The notes beneath the pieces are model-generated. The model saw only the letters and a list, made by a program, of their open reading frames with translations, ran no database searches and was not told the origin of the DNA. A program made the position numbers and the translations under genes. This document shows positions 1 to 11,871 of a stretch of DNA of 64,000 nucleotides, one piece after another. This DNA is from Viola odorata (Eukaryota > Streptophyta > Magnoliopsida > Malpighiales > Violaceae), in assembly GCA_963691705.1 (NCBI GenBank), contig OY829541.1, positions 46,393,661 through 46,457,660 on the forward strand, given 5' to 3'. The stretch's first letter is position 1. Each line of letters starts with the position of its first letter.

Positions 1-125
1 ATTTTGACAACAAAATGTTGATGGCTCGAACTGAAATCTTTTTGCACCACAATAGTTACAACTAGGGACATCCTTTAACGTATGTAGAGGTGAAATAGAT
101 GGTTCAACTACTATATGTCCTGCAT

Positions 126-227
126 ATTAAAATAAATAAAAGATTTATTATATAGTTTAGTATTAGTCACTTCAAATTAAAATAAATAAAAGATTTATTA
201 TATAGTTTAGTATTAGTCACTCCGAAT
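126..227. repeat. Tandem duplication, 51-bp unit, two copies
   Basis: The block beginning ATTAAAATAAATAAAAG and ending TTAGTATTAGTCACT occurs twice head to tail at a spacing of 51 bases with almost no differences, so the duplication is recent or well conserved. It holds no coding signal. Confidence 0.85.
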
Positions 228-248
228 AATTTTAAACATTGAATCTAA

Positions 249-460
249 TTATTAATTTTTAAAATATTAATTAATCACATAAGCTTTAAGCAACCAATTT
301 GGCTCTCTTCTTTTAACATTTGACCATCAAATCAAACATCTAATCAAATTATTAATTTTAAAATATTAATTAATCACATACCTTGATATTCATAAAAAAA
401 TGATTGAACTTTAAGCAACCAATTTCGTTCTCTTCTTTTAACATTTGGCACCATCAAACC
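249..460. repeat. Diverged direct repeat, about 100-bp unit, two copies
   Basis: Two copies share ATTAATTAATCACATA, then CTTTAAGCAACCAATTT, then CTCTTCTTTTAACATTTG and ACCATCAAA in the same order. The second copy carries a short insertion (CCTTGATATTCATAAAAAAATG) between the first two blocks. It is non-coding. Confidence 0.75.
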
Positions 461-1535
461 ATTGGTCGCTTTTTTTTTGTAGACATATTTTCCTACAATT
501 GAAATAAATTTAAAACATGAATTTGTAAGTAAGTGGTAATTTAAGTAATTTATTGAATAGTGTATGAAATTGTATAAATATACATATATGGATCGAATTG
601 AGTTTTAATCTTTAAAGAAAAATTTATTAGTAGTTATTTTTTTAAGTAATTTACTTAATCTTGGTATCCTCCTAAATTCAGGAAAAAAGTTTACAAAACT
701 TTTAAGTGTCCTCTTCCTCCTTGATTAGTATCCATCTTCCTAGATTATAATCAAGCTTACGGAAATGCTCATGGGATCTATTAAATGAAGACTCACACCA
801 TTGAAGCTAAAGGCAGCAGGAATGATGAAACTAGAAGCATGACGGTGCATAACCATAATAAGTTTAACTAATCCACTCATAATTATAAGGTGCAATGAGG
901 GAAACAACATGAAGGCCTCGAAAGAGGACACCACACTAAATCAAGATTGATTGATGGTAACAGGCACAACACCGCTCAATTTTTCATCTTCAACCTACTG
1001 GTTTAAATATCAATCAGAAAAAAGATAATGATGATGGTTCAAACAATTTCTACAATCATAAATACATACACTTTCATATAATAAATATATAATTCATACC
1101 CCAATCAATACATTGGAGTTAAATATAAATATACAAAATCGAAGGCTAAGGGCGATACCAGAAAAACCACGCTCACTGCGAAAATAAATTTTATGGTGAT
1201 GGTTAGAAATAGATTACTGCGATGCTAAAGATCCAATTGCAGGACAAAGACAACCTCCTCGTTCGAGCAAGTTCCCTTCTTCATTTTTCCGAATTCTTAG
1301 TTAATCGGTCTGCTGTTAAAAGGGTTTCTTCCAAAATTGATAATGATCGGTTCTTTATTGACTTTAGATGCTTTTGTTCTGCTGTTGCGTACCCATTAGA
1401 TACAGCTTGGAAGTTTTTTTTTTATACATAATTTTCCCGTTCTGGGTTTTCTCCTTTGCTTGTTTCAATTGTCCCTTCTCGAAATTTCTCATGTTTTGTA
1501 ATTTTGTTGGCTATGCTTTGTAGTTTAGGGTTTAG

Positions 1536-1644
1536 TAGGTAGGTTAATTAATTAAATAAGTGATTGAGTAATAGATTTATTCAATTTTAATAGGTAGGTT
1601 AATTAATTAAATAAGTATTGAGTAATAGATTTATTCAATTTTAA
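1536..1644. repeat. Tandem duplication, 54-55-bp unit, two copies
   Basis: The unit starts TAGGTAGGTTAATTAATT and ends TTTATTCAATTTTAA. The copies at 1536-1590 and 1591-1644 differ by one inserted base, and a third partial copy (TAGGTAGGTAA) follows. Confidence 0.85.
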
Positions 1645-3920
1645 TAGGTAGGTAATTTTAAAAATTAAAAGTCTATTACACTTTTAAGTTTTTTAATAAT
1701 TTAAGAGTATAATAGTAATTTAAAGAAATAAGCCCCTTCGTGCTTTTTATATAGTATAGATATATATAAATACCATTCACAACTATTAAAATAAAAAGTA
1801 AGTCTTAATTATATTTCTAAGTATGATGCAATTAAATGTTAATTTTAAATTCATTTTAGTATTATAAATACTTTTATCAATTTTAATTTACGTTAATCGT
1901 CTCTTTGGCACTAATTTTTTTTTAAAATTATGATAAAGAAAAGATGGACACAAGATTACGATGAGTCAATACGTATAGTGTGGGTGTCAGTCGTGTGTAA
2001 TTGTCGAAAATGAATTCGACACGAAATATAATATAAAAATAAAATATTACGTACTTTTATAATCTTTACCCTCATTAACTTAAGGATACATGTGGTTTAC
2101 TACGCAAACGGAATCTAATAAAAAAAATCAGAACAAAAAGAAGGAGCGTCTCAAATATTTGTCACTTTAACTATTTCTTCAAAACTGGCCGCTAAAATCT
2201 GGACGGTAAAATGGCAACGTATACCAATCAGTAGAAGAAGACGAAGAGCATGCAGCTGAGCTGAACCTAAAATTGTCATGTAGTGGCAATTGCCATGAAA
2301 CTTTTTAGAAAGACTGCTTTGCTTTTGCTTTTCAGGCCCACAACAGAACATGAAGCTGTCACTTCTTTGGCCAATAAATCAACAACTAACCCCAATTTAC
2401 GCTTACAATCAGATAACATTAGTACATTTCCTTATAAAAAATATAGATATTATTTATTTATAGTATAGTATAATTTAGCTCAAATTCTAAATTTAAAAAA
2501 AATATATAAATACATCACAAATATCTATTATTTGATATCTTTTCCTATAAAAAAATGTAACAATATATTATTATCTATGAGATTTTCTTGATTGTTTTAT
2601 TCTCTTTTCTTGTTATTTTGGGGGCAAATTTTGTTTTATGCTAAAGAGGATGGCAATGTGTCAAACCTAACAATTTCGCCGCCCAATCTCGCTTCGGACG
2701 CTGAGAATAACGAGGAAGAGAATTTACGCCTCATGAGCCGAATTTTCTACCAAACAAGACGAAAAGAACAATGAGCCGAAGAAATTGGAAAACATAGATT
2801 GTGAGTCTGATATGTATTGTGTCAATATCGATCGAGTATTAAATATCATGCTCTGACCATCGTCAATTTGGACCGATTGAACACAACAGGTAATTCCCAC
2901 GATTTGCAAGGTGGGAGGCAGGGAGTACAAAGGTTATTTATTAGGTAATTTTGCAACTCTTATTGTCGCAGAAAATTAAACTTTTGCTTTACATACACGT
3001 TTACAATAATAAAAAGGATCAAGCATGCATAGTTTTAACAACCCAATTAAACTCTAGTCAATTATTGTGGATTATGAGTGCGAAAAAGGAAAAAGAAAGT
3101 AATCATATCATGATATATGAATGATTTATACATATAGTTCAAGAAGTGGATCTAGCGATAACATGCTCACATGTGCACAACTTTTACGAACTAAAAATTA
3201 TATTTAGTGCGCATAAAGTTGTAATTTAACTGGTTAATACATGGCGTTTTTATGACGTAAATTAAGAGTTTAATCTTTTATATTTATAATAATAATTAAT
3301 ACTATAACTCATATTTTCAATTAAAAAAAGGGCACTTTCAATTTTTAGCTTCTTTAATTAGTGAAGATATCAATATTAATTTTGGTTTAGTGATATAAAA
3401 TTATTTATTTTTAATCTATATTTCTGATTGGAGCTTGAAAAGTGAAGAAAATAATATTGCAAGAGTAAGAACGATGTTTTCTTAGACTGATAATTTGATG
3501 TAGGAGCGAGCGATAGAGAGGAAAAGAAAAGGGGTTGTCAAACTTGAGTTTGATTAGACACTGCAGGCCGGCACTAGGGGCAGACTTTTGGTGTCACGCT
3601 CTCCCTCCGTGTTCGTGAGGGGCCAGTTCTTTTTTATATAGGGTCCCCTACAAGTGTAGGGTATCCCTTTGGTTTTGAGGTCTGTTCTCTATACCTCTAC
3701 TCTACACAACGGTTGTTTTTCGGCTGTAGCGGTTCTGTTACTTTTGTACAAGGTTATTTATTCTTCTTTTACAAATGTACTGTAGTAGGCTATTTGTCCT
3801 CATTAATTTTACACACAAAATATATAGATTTGTCAGTAATTTTTTTCTTTTTTTTATGTCAAGCATCAGGATTCGGTCGGAAGACTCGTAACATACATAG
3901 AATGGAACGAATATCTATTA

Positions 3921-4170
3921 CTCCCTTTGGTGAAAATTAAACGTTTTTTACAATTTGTGCACACATCTCAAAGAGGCCGGATGACTCACTATTTGACCTC
4001 GAAAAATTCCGTACTTTTTTTTCGAACGTACGTGCATCCTTAACGTACGTTCGAATGCACGTACGTTCGAAAAAAAGTACGGAATTTTTCGGGGTCAAAT
4101 AGTGAGTCATCCGACCTCTTCGAAATGCGTGCGTAAATAGTAAACGACGTTTAATTTACACCGAAGTGAG
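3921..4170. mobile_element. Stowaway-type MITE (Tc1/mariner superfamily)
   Basis: The 250-bp element is flanked by TA on both sides. Its terminal inverted repeats match at about 20 of 24 positions (CTCCCTTTGGTGAAAATTAAACG against the complement of CGTTTAATTTACACCGAAGTGAG). Nearly the whole element is palindromic and would fold into a long hairpin, with GGTCAAATAGTGAGTCATCC mirrored in both arms. It has no coding capacity. The internal sequence is shared with the MITE at 25519-25734, so the two belong to one family. Confidence 0.9.
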
Positions 4171-4630
4171 TACCTTTCTCTACACTTATTGTAATTAATT
4201 TTTAATGCCAAATGTTAGCACTATAAAAGGTTTAGATATAATTTCTTTTTGGTCTTCGTCCTCTCCCTCCCAATCTTTCATTTTGAAAAATTAAATAGAT
4301 CAAAATTGCAACTTTGGGGAAATATATAAAGTTTAAATTGCAAGTTTTAAAATTATAGGATCGAAATGAATTTTTGTAGAAACTGTGGGGGTGTTTGGTA
4401 TCAAATCATGTATGAGTTCAATTCATTTCATTAATAGAGTTCAATTAGAATTCTATTAATGAATAAACTCTAGTGATTGGTATAACAATATAAAATTGAA
4501 AGAATTCAATTGAATTGAAATCAACACATTGTTTGGTATGGCTAAGAAATGATTTCTTTTTATTTATTTGACCATTATACCCCTAAATTAAAATTTACCC
4601 ATAAAATAAATAATGGGTTGAGTTATGGGG

Positions 4631-4855
4631 GGTGATGATTGAAATCATGTACACCACCATGAATATTTTCTGCCATTAAAAAAATATATCAACGAAAGAT
4701 TTATGAGTCATGGGGTGATGAATAAAATCATGAATACCACAATGAACATTTTCTGCCATTACAAAAGATATACCAATGAAAGGTTCATGGGTTGAGTCAT
4801 GGTGTGATGAATAAAATCATGAATACCACCACAAATATTTTCTGCCATTATGGTC
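4631..4855. repeat. Three diverged tandem copies, about 85-95-bp unit
   Basis: The motif GTGATGAATAAAATCATGAATACCACCA followed by AATATTTTCTGCCATTA recurs three times (near 4631, 4724 and 4804) with substitutions. It lies inside the left arm of the Harbinger-like element and is probably a subterminal repeat of it. Confidence 0.7.
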
Positions 4856-5037
4856 CATCACACCAAAACATGTTAGCAAACGTTGTTTCATGTTATAGAC
4901 ACAACCTCATCTAACAACTGAAAATCATCTTAAACTTAAATCTACACATAAAAATATGATCAAAAGCAATATCAGTATCTGATTGCAACTACTTTACCAA
5001 CACTACTGCCCTCAAGATTCAAAACTGCTTTAAGAAC

Positions 5038-5415
5038 TTAATGGAAGTGACGACTAACAGTCTCTCCCGAGCGACGGAAGAAAAAATTTGCTGAATGGGT
5101 CCTTGATTGACCACTTATCGTGTATAGAAACTTAGCTACTTGTTCTTCAACAAAAGAGAATTTAGTATCTCTTAAGAGGTTCTTGTCTCGAAGAATTAAA
5201 ACTAGTTCTATAAATGTATCAAACCCCATGCGTAGTACACAACGAGCATTGTTATTCCTTTGTAACTCCATCATCAACTCCCTACATACTGCTTTTCTAT
5301 GTGCTCTAGGTCTACTAATTGGCCTATCTATGTAATTAGCATGTTTATAGAGCCATACTAAGTAGCCTGCATAAGCAACTAGAGCAAGTACCATATCATT
5401 TTTAACATTTTTCAT
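5038..5415 (-). pseudogene. PIF/Harbinger transposase, N-terminal fragment
   Basis: The 125-residue frame resembles the N-terminal helical domain of plant HARBI1-like nucleases. Typical features are a CxxxLRM segment (near residue 59), LLRDT, the segment SFVEEQVAKFL and the ending SGETVSRHFH. In this family the DDE nuclease domain should follow. Here a TAA directly follows SRHFH, the same frame continues briefly (VLKAVLNLEGSS), and no nuclease domain is found in the roughly 600 bases left before the element end. It is therefore a truncated, inactive relic. The family call rests on motif recognition, not a search. Confidence 0.7.
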
Positions 5416-5458
5416 AGTACCTACAGTAGCATTAAAAGAAAAACTACATAAAAAATGG

Positions 5459-6360
5459 GCATAATTACAAATTAATTACTTAGTGGGACTAAAGAAAGAG
5501 AAACAATCTCGAATAACAAGATTAAAACGTCAAAATATGCAGGAATTTCCTCTCAACATAGAGGGAAACCACTAGTACCAAATTAATATCTACAGGACCA
5601 TAGAATTGAAGCCATCTTAAAGATGAATTCATTTTTTGAGACGGCACAATAAATTATCAGATATAACGGAAAAAAAGAGAGTAAAGGAACAGTAGTGTGT
5701 GTGCCTTCAGTTGTGAGGACCACTATAGAATATACCATTTTTGACTCACAGATACCTCCCCTTGTAGTCAACAATATCAAGGACCCTAGATCACTTCTCA
5801 GAACAACTGCCTCAAAGATGAGGTATGTTTTCCCCCTAATCTGTAATCTCCAGTCTACAATCTATCATCCTATCCTACCAAGTTCATTACCTCCCATGAT
5901 GTTTGCAGATTTTTTCTGGTCAAGGTTCAAATTCGATGATCATGGGAGATTTTTAAGGTGAATCTTATCCACCATCATGAAAGTCAGCCACTAAAGTTCA
6001 GATTTCTTATTTTAATTCTTCATGAAGAAAGATCAAGCCCCAAATGTCTTAACCAACAATGACTAAATGAACTTCTGTACAACCTAAAAACAGAAATCAA
6101 TTTCCTGCTCCACCACAAATTCAGGCTAAAAAATTATGCTTTGGGCACTACTTTTCAAGTAAAGTTAGCCGCTCAAAAGCGATAAAACTATCATCTCTTG
6201 CACATGTATACAAAGTCCACAATCATTTTCACTACTTATACATGCCGTAGTTAGTGCATAACTTTTGAAATCAAGATTTGAGAACAAAGAGTATAGAGAA
6301 CAAATATCTCCAGAGTGGAGAAGAGTACTCAGAAAATTTTCAAATTTTCTTTGTAATATG
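5459..6360. other. Non-coding arm of the Harbinger-like element
   Basis: I find no supported gene. Short open frames here (for example 5695-5961) show no recognisable domain. The stretch ends abruptly where the truncated LTR begins. Confidence 0.4.
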
Positions 6361-6779
6361 ATAATAAAATCCTAAGGAGATTGGATCAAAATCCAATTCA
6401 AAAATAGTTTTTATCTCCTAAATTATTTCAAGGAAAAAGTAATTCAAATAGGAAATATATTCTTCAAAGGAAACCTTTTAGAAGCAGCAGCAGAAGCGCG
6501 CGTCCTTCCTCTCATCATGGGCCCAAGCCCATCGACTTAATTTCGTTGATTATTCTGGCTCATTGACGAAGTGATTTTTGCCTGGCTCTTCCCCAGGTCT
6601 GGGAAAAAGACTGTTTTATCAACTTTGCTCTAAACAATTACTTTTCAGCTCCTTTTCTTCTATTTAATTCCTTGATCTGTATTCTGTAAAAAGGAGTAGA
6701 AAAGCCAAGAATTAGCAGTATCATCATCCTAAAAAGAGTAGAAATGATGATGAAATAATGACAATTAACGCTCCAATCA
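6361..6779 (-). repeat. Truncated 3' LTR of the minus-strand element
   Basis: This aligns without gaps to 26668-27086 with roughly 20 differences in 419 positions counted by eye. On the minus strand it begins TGATTGGAGCG. The homology stops at 6361, where the right LTR continues for another 1.2 kb, so this copy is deleted at its far end. Confidence 0.85.
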
Positions 6780-7784
6780 AATCCCCCACACTAACCTATG
6801 CTTGCCCTCAAGCATACCCATCAAACAAAACAAAACAAAACAAAACAAATAAATATCAAGACTCCAGAGTTCTTCTTTCAGCCATACACCTCACCACTGA
6901 AATTAACTAGACACTTCAATCACCAAATCAATGTTAGACTATCAAGGACCGATCAATACCCTAAACATACCCTATCCAAATGGTATCGAGACATCCAACA
7001 CTAAGTCTTAAGCAATAATTGAGGGACAAAACATCGCTACAGACTTGATCCTACCGCAGTGCAATTCCATCTACATATGAATTTAGACCATTGTGCTATT
7101 TGTTGATACCCGAATTTTGACGCCATTTTTAATTGATTTTAGCATTTCTGTTATTTACTTAATTTACTGTCATTTTTAGTTAATTTGTTGTCGTTAGCAT
7201 TTTTAAAATTTTCATCGCGTTTTAGCATCGTCATTATCATCGTCAGCGTTCGAAATAACATTTTTAATTTTTCGTCACGTATTTTCATTATTATTATCAT
7301 TATTATTTTTAGCCTTAAAAATCACATTTTTAATTATCCGGAAGTAATTTGCTAGTTTTTTCTTCGTTTTAGGTCATCTCATGATTTTTAGGATTTTTAG
7401 TATTTTAGCGCATTTTTTAGTATTTTTAATTTTTATTATTATTTTCGTTCGAGCTTTTATTGGACCCGAGTAAGTTCGCTCGGACAATAGCTTGAATTTG
7501 AAATGTTTTCCATCAACTAGTTGCTAGCTTTTTTTCCGTTCACAACGGTCTACAATGTTTCGTGTAATTTTCGGCGTAACGTCATTATTTTTCCGTTCGA
7601 ACGTTTCACGTTTTTTAATGAGAAAATAAACGCGTATAACGAAAAATTCTCGTCATTCGCTGTAGACGGTTAAACCCGTCGTATTTTTCTCTACGCGCTG
7701 GTACCTTCGGCTCGAAAATTCGGAACGTTTGCTCGCCGGAATCGGCTCGAGGCCATTTAAATAAGGTAAAAGGCAATTTGATCA

Positions 7785-7832
7785 CAACCGTTGATCTGGT
7801 CAACCAAGAAACGTCAACCAGATCAACGGTTG
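7785..7832. promoter_or_regulatory. 16-bp perfect hairpin carrying TTGAC (W-box) cores
   Basis: CAACCGTTGATCTGGT (7785-7800) and ACCAGATCAACGGTTG (7817-7832) are perfect reverse complements around a 16-base spacer. The block contains several TTGAC cores on both strands (GGTCAACC, CGTCAACC, GGTTGACA), the core bound by WRKY factors. It lies about 200 bp upstream of the LTR TATA box. The 3' LTR keeps the structure at 21484-21531 with one stem change. Binding by WRKY proteins is inference. Confidence 0.6.
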
Positions 7833-8038
7833 ACAATTAAATGTGCATGGTGCACATGAACAGGCCGAAGAGCCTGCAGCGGAGTAGGCCACTAAATTAC
7901 CTGCTCCCATCGCTTCCTAGCTCGAGCTCGTCGCTTCCTGTCCTGTTCAGCCATCATCACGCCTCCCCTAGCCCCGCCAGCGCACGCTCACGGCCACCAC
8001 GCGCAGCCCTCGTCCTCCCGACCACGCGATCTCAAGCC

Positions 8039-8046
8039 TATAAAAG
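8039..8046 (+). promoter_or_regulatory. TATA box of the 5' LTR
   Basis: TATAAAAG lies in GC-rich sequence and is followed by a pyrimidine-rich stretch (GGCCCCTCCCTCTC). The identical motif is at 21739-21746 in the 3' LTR. It is the best candidate for the retrotransposon promoter, so U3 would be about 0.95 kb and R-U5 about 2.3 kb. Confidence 0.7.
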
Positions 8047-8739
8047 GCCCCTCCCTCTCAACGTAAAAGGGGTACCAATTTTGCAAGAGAAAGCTCTGCC
8101 CCTCCTCCCTCTTAACTGATAGCTCATGTAGAGCATCAGTTGCCAAGTTCCAAGCTTTTCTAGTAAGCTTTTTCAAACTTTCTTTTCTTTCATTTTTATG
8201 CATTTTTCTTCTTTAATTCGTTTGGCTTGATTTTGAGTAGATAAATTACTTGTTTTTATGCCATTAATTCATGTGCATGATGTAGATTAAATACCAATTT
8301 TCAATTTAAGATATCGTTAGCTAGATTGTGTGAATTAATTAGTTTTCGATAATTAACGGTTTCGTCGTTTGTTCAAAATTAAACTCCGTACGGTTTTTGC
8401 TAAAATTCGAGGTTAGTACGGTCGGGAAGCCATCGAGGAGACGAGCGTCTCGGTATGAAGATTTTTTGAAACAGTCACCTGTGGCCGGAGCTTGGCCGCC
8501 GGCGACCAAGGGAGAAGACAATGAATAGTTCCCCTTTGGCCTATTCAACGTATGAAAGGTGATGGGCTTGGCCCATCACCATCCTTTCATTTTTTTATGG
8601 GCCAGGCACTATTCCTGGCCCATTTCCTTGGCATTTTTTTCAATTTGGGCCCAGTCCATTGTCATTTTTCTCTCTCGTAATCGTGTTTTTTTCGTAAAAT
8701 ATTTGTATGCTTCGTATGATTATTTTTCGTACTAACACT

Positions 8740-9530
8740 TTAATTTTCTGTACCAATCAACTGTTTACATTATTCGCACTTTAATTTTCCGCAATTTACT
8801 TTCGGTAATTTAAATTCAATTTACCGCCTACATGGTCGGTCGCAAAAATCAACTACTTATTTTTGCAAATATCAACTGTTTAAATTCGTCGCACTTTAAA
8901 TTCCCGCAATTTACTTTCGGCAATTTAAATTCAATCATTCATTTTACCGCCTACATGGTCGGTCACATTTTAATTTTCATAAATATTCAACTGCTTTAAT
9001 TTTTCGCAAGCTGCTGGAAATTCTTCCGCAATTTATCAACTGTTTTATTTTCTGCAATATCAACTATTTTATTTTCTGCAATATCAACTGTTTTAATTTT
9101 CTGCAATATCAACTGCTTTAATTTTCTGCAATATCAATTGCTTTAATTTTCTGCAGTATCAATCATTAAAATTTCTGCAAATCGTCAACTATTTTAAATT
9201 TTTTTGTAAATCATCAACTGCTGTTTATTTTTCTGCAAATTATCAACTCAGCATTTAATTTTCGTATGCGTTAAATCAATCATTTCTCGCATGCAATCAA
9301 CTCAGCATTTAATTTTCGTATGCGTTAAATCAATCATTTCTCGCATGCAATCAACTCAGCATTTAAATTTTGTATGCGTCAAATCCATCATTTCTCGCAT
9401 GCAATCAACTGTCATCCTTTAATTTCCTGCACTTATCAAAATCAGCTTTTAATTCTCGTATGCGTTAAATCCATCATTTCTCGCATGCAATCAACTGTCA
9501 TTATTTAAATTTTCGCACTCATAAAATTGC
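8740..9530. repeat. LTR minisatellite, about 26-bp unit (ATCAACTG..TTTAATTTTCTGCAAT)
   Basis: Many diverged copies of ATCAACTGCTTTAATTTTCTGCAAT run through this stretch, followed by about 55-bp units containing CATTTCTCGCATGCAATCAACT (four or five copies to 9500). The two unit types grade into each other. The 3' LTR has the same array with extra copies. Confidence 0.8.
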
Positions 9531-10371
9531 TTATTTATTTTTTGAGCTATCACTAACACTCTAATTTTGTAGGTTTTAATTTCAAGCTTCGCTCGAAAGT
9601 ACGCCTTTCATTCCTTTTTATTTATTCAACGCTTTTCGTAAATATCAATCGTACGCATGATATATAGAATTGCTAGAACTAAAATCAACTCACATGAACA
9701 ACGTGTTTAAAGATTTGCTTAAAATGCCATGTTCATATGATTTTAAATTCTCGCTTATATTGACTGCATGTACATGGGGACTTTCTGTCCCACATCAATT
9801 TATCATTTCAAAAACCTTTCATTTAATTTGTACTCTGCTAAGCTATCCATGATAGAATCACGTAGTAATTAATTTAATCATGCATTGGCCCGATGATGAC
9901 ATAGAGGGCGCTCATTCAGTCTTACGAAAAATTCAGTCCCATCACTACGGTCAGGAATAATCGATTGGTTCAACGATCAATTATTCCTGAACGGTCCCGA
10001 TTGTGGAAAAGAGTAAAGTGACGATTCCTCTGAGGGCCCCCTTTTCAAAACGCACTTTTATCAAACACCTTTTTAAACACCTCTCTTATCAACCGGTAAC
10101 CATTTTCGGATGTGACTCGGGTGCCTAACTCCTTCCCGAGACCATAATACGACCCCGAACCTTTGTCTGGGGTTCAGACCCCTTTTTTGTGCCTTTAGTT
10201 TTTATTTATTTTATTTTATTTTATGCCATGACGATTAAGGTTCCTTAAACCTAGCAACCAAATTAGGGTGGCGACTTCATTGCATGTTGCAAGGCGTCTG
10301 TTTACGCTGAGCATCGTAAGGTCTCAAGTTCGTTGCACACTCGCGAATTTTTAAATTTTTGGGGCACGATA
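9531..10371. other. U5-like part of the 5' LTR, no gene
   Basis: I find no protein-coding signal here. The segment from about 10090 on (GACTCGGGTGCCTAAC, CCCCGAACC, TTATGCCATGACG, GGTGGCGACTTCATTGCATG) is also present, inverted, in the solo LTR at 27310-29621. It is thus the most conserved LTR part across two families in the window. Confidence 0.6.
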
Positions 10372-10374
10372 GTT

Positions 10375-10392
10375 TGGCGACTTCACTGGGGA
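10375..10392 (+). promoter_or_regulatory. Putative primer-binding site
   Basis: TGGCGACTTCACTGGGGA begins 4 bases after the LTR end and starts with TGG, as expected for complementarity to a tRNA CCA end. I did not assign the tRNA. Confidence 0.7.
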
Positions 10393-10910
10393 CAGTAGGG
10401 TCGGAGCCGATTTTATCTTTTAGAGAGGTGTTTTATTTGTTTATTTATTTATTTGCTTTGATCAATTGCTGGTCTGTTCATTTATTTGCTTTATCAATTG
10501 TCATATGCATTTCATAACGCCCTACACCCAGGGGACAATTACCAAATTAGGAGGGTAGTAGTGACGCCCTAGGACACATGTCCTGGGTAGTGTTCACCAA
10601 TCCCAACTCGGATGAACCCCTAAAGCTAGTCGAAAGGTTACACAATTTCGCAAGAAATCGGGACACTGGACGATACTTTAGGGACCTTTTCATGGTATCA
10701 TCCGGGAACCATTCAAGCTAGTTATAAATGTCAGAATCAGAGCCCCAGCACGTGCATCATGATTATACCTGTTTGTCGTGGATCTATTTGTCTTGTTGGC
10801 ATATTGACGTGATTTTTCTGTTATACGAACTGCAGATTTCTTACACGTGCAGGTTACTTTGCATTTAAAATTTTATTGTTGTCCCACAGTACCCATTTTG
10901 CTCATTCAAT

Positions 10911-11078
10911 ATGTCAGTACCTACACTATTTTCAGTTGATATTTTTGGGGAACGAAGGTTCAACGATCAGGCACTTCAAAGCCGAATTACCACTTTAGAG
11001 GCCGAGTTAGAAGTGCAAAAATGGGAGATGGCTTCGATGGAATACCTTTGGCAGGAGCATGAGAACTCTGACGTCTAG
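10911..11078 (+). CDS. Short leader ORF, probable original gag N-terminus
   Basis: A 55-codon ORF starting ATGTCAGTACC and ending TAG. The product begins MSVPTLFSVDIFGER and continues with a heptad-like stretch (LQSRITTLEAELEVQ) of the kind seen at the N-terminus of Tat-type Gag. The next gag ORF starts 800 bases further on and also opens with a coiled coil, so either this ORF was separated from gag by an insertion or it is an upstream coiled-coil ORF. Expression is not shown. Confidence 0.45.
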   Translation: MSVPTLFSVDIFGERRFNDQALQSRITTLEAELEVQKWEMASMEYLWQEHENSDV

Positions 11079-11871
11079 GGTTGATACCTTCAGGGGGAGA
11101 CTCGAATATCAGCAAACCTTCATTTTTCTCATGTAACTAGGATCCCTGATTTCATCTATTCTAGCCATTTGTTTTTGATGAATTTAGGTAGTTGGCAAGT
11201 TTACCATATTTTGTAAACACTTTTTAATAAAGTCGTACTCTTTCGGATATTTATTAAAATGCCTCAACTTTCCATGTCAATTATCCATCCAACACGACTT
11301 AAAAGACCATCGCAAAAAGAAAAAGAGAAAATCCCTCCGGATAAACACTATCGTTTCACCAAAAAATACGAAAAAAGCCATATCAAATATCCGAAACATC
11401 TGAGTACTGTTCACTCATGGCCTTGTCCTCTCAGCTTATCACGAGAAACTCTAAAATCATAGCTTAGATCGTCATCCCTCCCCTTGGTTGGGTTCACCAG
11501 GCATCAGGCCCTGCGTCATTTGCGAGCATAGTGTAAAAGAGATCTTCCTAGCATGACGGCATTGGTTGCCCCTGTTGATTTGGGTTTCGCAGATAGCATC
11601 TCAGATTGCTCCATATCGTTGGAATGAATAGAGGCTTCCTTCGCATATCATCCACAACCAGGAGATCACGCCTCTCCAAACGCCCTAAAAATACCAAGTG
11701 AAAGTGTGGCCGGAAAGCGAATGAGCAAACGTGGAGGCCTCGGGATTGCACATCACCTGTGTATGAGTACTTACTATTTTCTGTGTTTTTCCCTTTTTCA
11801 GGTTCACGATAGCTCCTCGGAAGCACGCTAATCCGCACAGGCTCCCTGTAACTAGACTTCAAAAATGAAAA
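11079..11871. other. Non-coding stretch between leader ORF and gag
   Basis: No coding signal on either strand that I can support. The minus-strand frame at 11548-11883 has no family features. The stretch may be an insertion or an intron-like segment of the element leader. Confidence 0.4.

Larger units (their letters stand above)
1..3918. other. AT-rich non-coding region
   Basis: I find no recognisable gene here. Open frames are short and match no family I know. The sequence is AT-rich with several local duplications, listed separately. Around 3590-3700 the composition changes to GC-richer sequence with a TATA-like stretch (TTTTTATATAGGG). This could be a promoter or a small LTR fragment, but I cannot place it in a family. 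Confidence 0.5.
7101..10371 (+). repeat. 5' LTR of the Tat/Ogre-type element
   Basis: This 3271-bp LTR begins TGTTGATACCCGAATTTTGACG and ends GGGGCACGATA, with the terminal CA mutated to TA; the 3' copy ends CGACA. It carries a hairpin with W-box cores, a TATA box, GGCCCA motifs (8560-8650), an AT-rich minisatellite and a conserved 3' part (GACTCGGGTGCCTAAC... GGTGGCGACTTCATTGCATG). It is shorter than the 3' LTR mainly through fewer minisatellite copies. Confidence 0.95.
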
